From contig JAGXFI010000108.1 in assembly GCA_024637305.1 (NCBI GenBank), forward strand, positions 1 to 46,434: a stretch of DNA of 46,434 bases. Direction: 5' to 3'. Of the stretch, positions 41,244-46,434 are shown one piece after another. Position 1 is the stretch's first letter. Each line of letters begins with the position of its first letter. A model generated the notes under the pieces. That model was not told where the DNA came from, did not search any database, and saw only the letters and a list, made by a program, of their open reading frames with translations. The translations under genes were made by a program, and so were the position numbers. This stretch comes from Sulfitobacter sp. (GTDB taxonomy: Bacteria > Pseudomonadota > Alphaproteobacteria > Rhodobacterales > Rhodobacteraceae).

Positions 41244-43159
41244 TGCGCGGCAACCTCGCGCGGCACGATCAATGCGATCAGATCATCCGTGGTGAACGGT
41301 TTGCGCAGCACCGGCGCGCATTTTTGCGCCTCAAGGAACAAGGGCGAATCCGAAGGCAGCGATGTCATCAGCAGTATCGGCGGGCTGGCAGGGCCAAGCC
41401 GTCGGGCGAGGTCGATGCCGGTGGCCTGCCCCATGAGCTGGATGTCGGACAGGATCAATGCGATCTCCGGCAGATCCGCGATCAGCGCGCTCGCTTCGTC
41501 CGCGCTGGCGGCTTCAATGACGGAATGCCCCAGATCCATGAGCATATCACGCACCACGGCGCGCAGGTCATCGCGGTCTTCAACAAGCAGCACAAGCCCC
41601 GTCGTCGCCGGAACCGCCGGGCGGTAAGGCAGCCGCAGCGTCACTTGGGCACCCGCCGTTCCATTGATCAGCCGCAAATCGCCGCCAGCCAGTTTGGTCA
41701 TGTCATAGACCATGCACAGGCCAAGCCCGGACCCTTCGGCCCCCTTCGTGGTAAAGAACGGATCGAAACCATGCTCCAAAGCGATGTCGGAAAAGCCGGG
41801 GCCGGTGTCATGTATGCGCCATTCGATCCATGTATCATGCACCAACCGCACGCCAAGAGTGATCTCGCCCGATGCGCCACAGGCATCGCGGGCGTTGAGG
41901 ATCAGGTTCAGCAAGCTGTCTTGCACCATTCCCTTATCGAGTAGTACGAGTCCTTGCGGCAGATCGACATCAAGCCGCAAATCCACACCTTCCGGCAGGG
42001 TCGGGGCGGCGAGAGTCGCAAGTTCTTCCATCAAGATGGTGACGTCGGTGGCGGCTGGTCGCAAGGTGCGGGGACCTGTGACATCTGCGATGGTCCCCAA
42101 AAGCGCACCCCCGCGTCGCGCGGCGGCCAGCGTGCCGTCGATGAGCGCCTGCGCCTCGCCTGTCGGATCAGGCAGGCGCGTGAGGCGCGATTGCAGGCCG
42201 AGGATGATGGTCAGCAGGTTCGAGAAGTCATGCGCAAGCCCCGAGATCATCTGCGCCGCCAATGCGCGTTTGCGGGTCTGTTGAAGCGCGACGCGTGCCT
42301 GGGTTTCTTCGGTGATGTCCATCGACAGGATATAGACGCCGCCCTGACCGTCTGGCGTGAACGACGCGCGGATCCGGCGGGCGCTGGCGTCATCCGCGAA
42401 TTCCAGCAACGCATTTTCACCTGCATAGGCGCTTGCCAGCGCCGGCGCGATCTTGTCATGGGCGGACCCAAGCGCCTCGCTGATATGAAGGCCGATGATA
42501 TTGGAGGGCCGACCGGGCAGCACCGACGACAGGCGACGATTGGAATAAGTATAGCAGCCATCCGCGTCCACATGAGCGATATGGGCCGGCATCATCTCGG
42601 TGGTGAGGCGGGTGCGTGCCTCGCTCGCGGTCAACTGGCGCTTGGTCTCTTCGAGCGCATTGATCGAAGCGGCGAGTTCGCGATTGGTCGCCGACAGCGT
42701 CTCTGTATAGGCCAGCACCTGATCCGACAACGCGTCCGAGCGGGCGCGCAACAGCGCCTCTTGCTGTTTGGTTCCGGTGATGTCGGTGTAGACTGTAACC
42801 CAGCCCCCTTCGGGCAGCGGGGAACCTTCGACACTGATGGTGCGGCCGTTGGCGCGTGTCCGTTCCATGTAATGCGGTTCGAAGGTGCGAGCCTGTTCAA
42901 CCCTCTCGGCGACGAAGGTATCGATGTCTCCGACATTGCCATATTCGCCACGGCTGGCTAGATGCTGAATGGTATCATGAAAAGTGGCCCCCGGCGTCAC
43001 CAGGGCCAGCGGAAGGTCGAACATGGTCTGGAACGGTGCGTTGCAGACGACAAGACGCAGGTTCGTGTCATAAATACTGAGCGCCTGCGCGATCAGGTTC
43101 AGGCCAGCCATGGTCATGGTCTGAGCAGATGATTTCATATGATCGCCGGCACGTTTCAT
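41240..43159 (-). CDS. Soluble PAS hybrid sensor histidine kinase, 639 aa
   Basis: Two PAS domains (about 15-130, PAS_7-like with LSIYDTNLRLVVCNAPF; and about 185-290), a coiled coil (135-182), a HisKA-like domain with phospho-His310 in GLAHDFSNLL, an HATPase with N-box NLILNARDA, DTGPGF at 451 and GSGLGL at 476, and a C-terminal receiver (about 521-635) with Asp572 (LILSDIQLMG). No membrane segment is seen, so it senses a cytosolic signal. Together with the separate response regulator it forms a system with two receivers. The first ATG at 43159 is used here; a second Met at residue 8 is possible. Confidence 0.93.
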   Translation of the reverse strand: MKRAGDHMKSSAQTMTMAGLNLIAQALSIYDTNLRLVVCNAPFQTMFDLPLALVTPGATFHDTIQHLASRGEYGNVGDIDTFVAERVEQARTFEPHYMERTRANGRTISVEGSPLPEGGWVTVYTDITGTKQQEALLRARSDALSDQVLAYTETLSATNRELAASINALEETKRQLTASEARTRLTTEMMPAHIAHVDADGCYTYSNRRLSSVLPGRPSNIIGLHISEALGSAHDKIAPALASAYAGENALLEFADDASARRIRASFTPDGQGGVYILSMDITEETQARVALQQTRKRALAAQMISGLAHDFSNLLTIILGLQSRLTRLPDPTGEAQALIDGTLAAARRGGALLGTIADVTGPRTLRPAATDVTILMEELATLAAPTLPEGVDLRLDVDLPQGLVLLDKGMVQDSLLNLILNARDACGASGEITLGVRLVHDTWIEWRIHDTGPGFSDIALEHGFDPFFTTKGAEGSGLGLCMVYDMTKLAGGDLRLINGTAGAQVTLRLPYRPAVPATTGLVLLVEDRDDLRAVVRDMLMDLGHSVIEAASADEASALIADLPEIALILSDIQLMGQATGIDLARRLGPASPPILLMTSLPSDSPLFLEAQKCAPVLRKPFTTDDLIALIVPREVAAQ

Positions 43160-43356
43160 CGTCTATGGCTACCACTCCACGGCGGTACTGCAAAGCTGTT
43201 ACAATTCGTAAGGTTTGAGAAAACATCAGGAAAAAGTTGACGGCGAGAGTATCGTCATCATCCTAGAGGGACAACAGAATCGCCTGTGCGATCGACACTC
43301 TGAAAACAGAGGGATGAACCTGACCGGAAAACGGCAGGTAAGGGAGGAGAAAAGCG
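43160..43356. other. Divergent control region between kinase and acyl-CoA ligase genes
   Basis: 197 bases without a gene. On the plus strand, TTGACG (43237-43242) and ATCCTA (43260-43265) lie 17 bases apart, a promoter with a poor -10, then a small CTCTG/CAGAG hairpin with an AAAA loop (43298-43311) in the leader. A very strong ribosome-binding site, GGGAGGAG (43342-43349), precedes the TTG start of the ligase. I see no clear promoter for the kinase on the minus strand. Confidence 0.45.
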
Positions 43357-45327
43357 TTGACCTTGATACAGGCGCCTTCGGGCCAACCTCAATCCGTGCC
43401 TGCACTTTTGCGTCGCAACGCGGTCATGTTCGGGGATGCTCCCGCATATCGCGAGAAAGAATACGGCATCTGGCAGAGCTGGAGCTGGAGCCAGACGCTC
43501 GACGAGGTGGAGGCATTGGCGCTTGGTTTCATGGATCTCGAGATCAATGAAGGCGATTTCGTCGCGATCATCGGGCGCAATCGCCCCTATCTCTATTGGG
43601 CGATGATGGCCGCAGAGATGTGTGGCGCGGTGCCTGTGCCGCTCTATCAGGACGCCAACGCTGAAGAAATGGCCTATGTGATGAACCACTGTGGCGCTCG
43701 GTTCGCGATTGTTGGCGATCAAGAGCAGGTGGACAAGATCATCGAGGTCAAGGACGAGCTTCCTGAATTCCAGTACATGATCTATCTCGACCCTCGGGGG
43801 CTGCGGAAATACGATCACAGCCATCTGGAGCAGTACGAAACCGTTCAGGAGCGCGGGCGCGCGAACCGCGACAAACATCTCGATGAGATGAAGGCGCGTG
43901 AGGCAAAGCTGAATTACGACTCGACCGGCGTGATGCTGTATACCTCCGGCACCACCGGCAAGCCCAAGGGCGTGGTGTTGAGCAACCGCAACATCATCGA
44001 AACAGCCAAATCATCGTCCGAATTCGATCACCTTCGGCAGACGGATGACATTCTTGCCTATCTGCCGATGGCGTGGGTCGGGGATTTCATCTTTTCCGTG
44101 GGTCAAGCGCTGTGGACGGGATTTTGTACCAACTGCCCCGAAAGCGCGGACACGATGCATGTGGACCTGCGCGAGATCGGACCAACCTACTATTTCGCGC
44201 CGCCGCGCGTGTTTGAGACCCAGCTGACCAATGTGATGATCCGAATGGAGGATGCCAGCCGGTTCAAGAAGTGGCTGTTCGACCGCTTTATGGCGCTCGC
44301 GCGGCGTGTGGGGCCGGACATTCTTGACGGCAAGCAGGTCAGCCAGTGGGACCGTTTCAAGTATAATCTGGGCGAACTGTTCATCTATGGCCCGCTAAAG
44401 AACACGCTGGGATTCAGCCGCGTGCGCGTGGGGTATACGGCAGGCGAAGCGATCGGGCCGGAGATCTTTGATTTCTATCGCTCGCTCGGGATCAACCTCA
44501 AACAGCTTTACGGCCAGACCGAAGCCACGGTGTTCATCACCGCGCAGCCGGATGGTGAAGTGCGCAGTGATACGGTCGGGGTCAAATGCCCCGGCGTAGA
44601 GCTGAAGATCGCGGAGAATGGCGAGGTGTTCTACCGCTCTCCGGGGGTGTTCGTGGAATATTACAAGAACCCGGAATCAACGCGCGATACCAAGGACGCC
44701 GAAGGCTGGGTCGCGACCGGGGATGCAGGGTTCATCGAAGAGGGCTCCGGCCATCTGCGGATTATCGACCGTGCCAAGGATGTGGGCAAGATGGCGGACG
44801 GCAGCCTCTTTGCGCCGAAATACGTCGAGAACAAGCTGAAATTCTACCCAAACATTCTTGAAGCCGTCGTGTTCGGAAACGGTCGCGCCGAATGCACCGC
44901 CTTCATCAATATTGACCTTACGGCCGTGGGGAACTGGGCGGAGCGCAACAATATCGGCTATGCGTCCTATCAGGAACTTGCCCGCCACCCTCAGGTGATG
45001 GGCCAGATCCAGGACCATGTCGAAGCGGTCAACCGTTCGGTTGCCGAAGACGAGATGCTGTCGGGCTGTCAGATCCACCGCTTTGTCGTGTTGCACAAGG
45101 AGCTTGACGCGGATGATGGAGAGCTGACGCGGACGCGGAAGGTGCGGCGCAAGATCATCGGCGAGAAATACGCCGACATCATCGCAGCGCTGTATGACGG
45201 GTCGCAGAATGTGAGCACCGAGACCGAGGTGACTTACGAGGACGGTCGCAAGGGTAGCATCAAGGCGACGCTGGAAGTGCGCGAAGCAAAGGTTTTTGCG
45301 GACACGCGCAAGATGGCTGCGGAATGA
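43357..45327 (+). CDS. AMP-dependent acyl-CoA synthetase/ligase, 656 aa
   Basis: ANL-superfamily enzyme that activates a carboxylic acid with ATP and CoA. The P-loop is MLYTSGTTGKPKGVVLSN near residue 190, the A5 motif is LYGQTEATVF near 385, and the A7/A8 hinge is VATGDAGF then IIDRAKDVGKMADGSLFAPK. It is FadD15-like in length and layout; the substrate class (fatty, aromatic or branched acid) is undetermined. The start is TTG at 43357, chosen because of the GGGAGGAG site 7 bases upstream. Its position before a branched-chain-type ABC importer suggests that it activates the acid the importer brings in. Confidence 0.9.
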   Translation: MTLIQAPSGQPQSVPALLRRNAVMFGDAPAYREKEYGIWQSWSWSQTLDEVEALALGFMDLEINEGDFVAIIGRNRPYLYWAMMAAEMCGAVPVPLYQDANAEEMAYVMNHCGARFAIVGDQEQVDKIIEVKDELPEFQYMIYLDPRGLRKYDHSHLEQYETVQERGRANRDKHLDEMKAREAKLNYDSTGVMLYTSGTTGKPKGVVLSNRNIIETAKSSSEFDHLRQTDDILAYLPMAWVGDFIFSVGQALWTGFCTNCPESADTMHVDLREIGPTYYFAPPRVFETQLTNVMIRMEDASRFKKWLFDRFMALARRVGPDILDGKQVSQWDRFKYNLGELFIYGPLKNTLGFSRVRVGYTAGEAIGPEIFDFYRSLGINLKQLYGQTEATVFITAQPDGEVRSDTVGVKCPGVELKIAENGEVFYRSPGVFVEYYKNPESTRDTKDAEGWVATGDAGFIEEGSGHLRIIDRAKDVGKMADGSLFAPKYVENKLKFYPNILEAVVFGNGRAECTAFINIDLTAVGNWAERNNIGYASYQELARHPQVMGQIQDHVEAVNRSVAEDEMLSGCQIHRFVVLHKELDADDGELTRTRKVRRKIIGEKYADIIAALYDGSQNVSTETEVTYEDGRKGSIKATLEVREAKVFADTRKMAAE

Positions 45328-45439
45328 ACGGGACATCGGATTTGTTGTGGCATGATGTGCGACGCGCGTCTGCGACGACGCCCCGCCCGCCATCCCGTAT
45401 CGGGTTCGATTTACTTTGGAAGATGAAGCAGGGGGTCGC

Positions 45440-46258
45440 GTGAAAGATCAGCCGGAGAGTTATGAGACCGCTGACGGGCGCACGATCGGCCCGGTGGTCA
45501 TGGAGATGAAGAACATCACACTGCGCTTTGGCGGTGTGGAGGCGATCAAGGACATTTCCTTTGATATCCGGGAGGGCGAGATCCGCGCGATCATCGGACC
45601 GAACGGGGCGGGCAAATCGTCCATGCTCAACGTGATCTCCGGGTTTTACGTGCCGCAGGAGGGCGAGGTCTGGTACAAGGGCGCGCGGCGTCCCCAGATG
45701 AAGCCCTTTCAGGTGGCGCAACAGGGGATAGCGCGGACGTTCCAGAACATCGCTTTGTTCGAGGGGATGAGCGTGCTCGACAACGTCATGACGGGGCGGT
45801 TGACGCATATGCAAACCGGCCTGTTCTGGCAGTCCCTCTGGAAGGGCCGGGCCGAGCGGGAAGAGGTCGAGAACCGAGAAGTCGCCGAAAAGATCATCGA
45901 TTTCCTCGAAATTCAGGCGATCCGCAAGACGCCGGTTTCGCGATTGTCCTACGGTTTGAAAAAGCGGGTGGAGCTTGCACGGGCCTTGGCGGCGGAGCCG
46001 TCGATCCTGTTGCTGGACGAGCCGATGGCCGGCATGAACGTAGAGGAAAAAGAGGACATGAGCCGCTTTATTCTCGATGTGAACGACGAATTCGGCACGA
46101 CGATTGCGCTGATCGAGCATGACATGGGGGTCGTTATGGACCTGTCCGACCGAGTGGTCGTCATGGATTACGGCAAGAAGATCGGCGATGGCACGCCACA
46201 TGAGGTGCGCAACAACCAAGAGGTGATCGACGCCTATTTGGGGGTGGCGCATGACTAA
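45440..46258 (+). CDS. Branched-chain amino-acid-type ABC transporter ATPase, LivG-like
   Basis: ATP-binding subunit of a HAAT-family importer. Walker A is GPNGAGKSSMLN, the Q-loop region is ARTFQNIALF, the signature is LSYGLKKRVELARAL (LSYG, as in LivG-type ATPases, not LSGGQ), Walker B is ILLLDEPMAGM, and the H-loop is ALIEHDM. The C-terminal tail with the EVIDAYLG motif is typical. I chose GTG 45440 behind AGGGGG; a TTG at 45416 is in frame but lacks a site. Length 272 aa. It lies 112 bases after the ligase. Confidence 0.9.
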   Translation: MKDQPESYETADGRTIGPVVMEMKNITLRFGGVEAIKDISFDIREGEIRAIIGPNGAGKSSMLNVISGFYVPQEGEVWYKGARRPQMKPFQVAQQGIARTFQNIALFEGMSVLDNVMTGRLTHMQTGLFWQSLWKGRAEREEVENREVAEKIIDFLEIQAIRKTPVSRLSYGLKKRVELARALAAEPSILLLDEPMAGMNVEEKEDMSRFILDVNDEFGTTIALIEHDMGVVMDLSDRVVVMDYGKKIGDGTPHEVRNNQEVIDAYLGVAHD

Positions 46259-46365
46259 GGCGCGACGGAGGTACCCATTACGATCACGCGGAATCGGCAC
46301 TGGACCGCGACTGACGGGGGAGCATGCTTCGCCCCGCCTGACTGAAATGACGGGGAGGGGCAAGG

Positions 46366-46434
46366 ATGCCTGAACAACTAGCCTATACCATTGAGGTATT
46401 CCTCAACGGGCTGATGGCGGGGGTGCTTTATGCG
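46366..46434 (+). CDS. ABC transporter permease, LivH-like, 5' part only
   Basis: An ATG at 46366 behind a GGGGAGGGG site opens 23 codons to the window edge, reading MPEQLAYTIEVFLNGLMAGV and onward, the usual start of a branched-chain amino-acid-type inner-membrane permease (first helix FLNGLMAGVLYA). It should pair with the preceding LivG-like ATPase. The rest of the gene lies outside the window. Confidence 0.75.
   Translation, partial: MPEQLAYTIEVFLNGLMAGVLYA

Noticed and set aside
41954-42961. 335-codon plus-strand frame inside the histidine kinase
   Set aside because: Antisense of the PAS and HisKA domains; the kinase frame has all catalytic boxes.
1-46434. tRNA/rRNA genes, insertion sequences, prophage or defence islands
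   Set aside because: Reading all intergenic regions and both strands showed no cloverleaf-like segment, transposase, integrase, toxin-antitoxin or nuclease-helicase cluster.

Overview
The window reads as chromosome of a Rhodobacteraceae (Roseobacter-group) alphaproteobacterium. It is GC-rich and densely packed, and it carries several loci I associate with that family: rpoE-chrR with a divergent flavoprotein/DUF1365/MFS/SDR operon, a DUF3035 (BamF-type) lipoprotein, an SdhAF4/DUF1674 protein, a two-domain ALDH16 beside deoC, and an endonuclease-type MutL. I see no tRNA, rRNA, CRISPR array, insertion sequence, integrase or phage gene. This is mostly core chromosome, not an island.

Layout. 1-4.8 kb: a mainly minus-strand translation block (rbfA, a phosphodiester-glycosidase-like secreted protein, truB, DUF1643, an RTX repeat protein, rpsO with its own promoter and terminator). 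4.9-8.5 kb: dapB, a small secreted protein, a convergent SdhAF4 gene, rsmB and a PhnD-like protein. 8.7-15.9 kb: a plus-strand envelope and purine series (heparinase II/III family, purH, lspA, BamF-like lipoprotein, a catalytic and a non-catalytic M16 peptidase). 15.9-20.2 kb: minus-strand deoC, ALDH16 and a CDF metal exporter. 20.2-24.4 kb: a TroABCD/MntABCD-type metal importer behind a palindromic operator-like site. 24.4-24.8 kb: a promoter with metalloregulator-like motifs in front of a broken LysM gene, then a strong terminator. 24.9-28.9 kb: mutL, rmuC and a threonine/serine dehydratase.

28.9-34.6 kb is the singlet-oxygen stress locus. The ECF sigma factor RpoE and its zinc anti-sigma ChrR lie on the minus strand behind a promoter matching the RpoE autoregulatory pattern. 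Opposite is a translationally coupled operon (FAD amine-oxidase-like, DUF1365, MFS) plus an SDR, the gene set that RpoE controls in Rhodobacter sphaeroides and that is tied to membrane fatty-acid modification. 34.6-40.5 kb: a GST, a histidine-phosphatase-fold protein, a solitary formate-dehydrogenase alpha subunit that lacks one usual cluster, a PRC-barrel protein and an M20 amidohydrolase. 40.5-46.4 kb: a hybrid histidine kinase and response regulator, divergent from an AMP-dependent acyl-CoA ligase and the start of a branched-chain-amino-acid-type ABC transporter that runs off the window.

Nothing here is clearly an unknown system. The most rewarding leads are the RpoE/ChrR regulon and its promoter geometry, the ALDH16-DeoC pairing, the cluster-deficient solitary FdhA, the shared operator-like motifs around the metal transporter and the broken LysM gene, and several genes with apparent frameshifts or lost catalytic residues. 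All homology calls are from reading the protein sequences. No database search was run.
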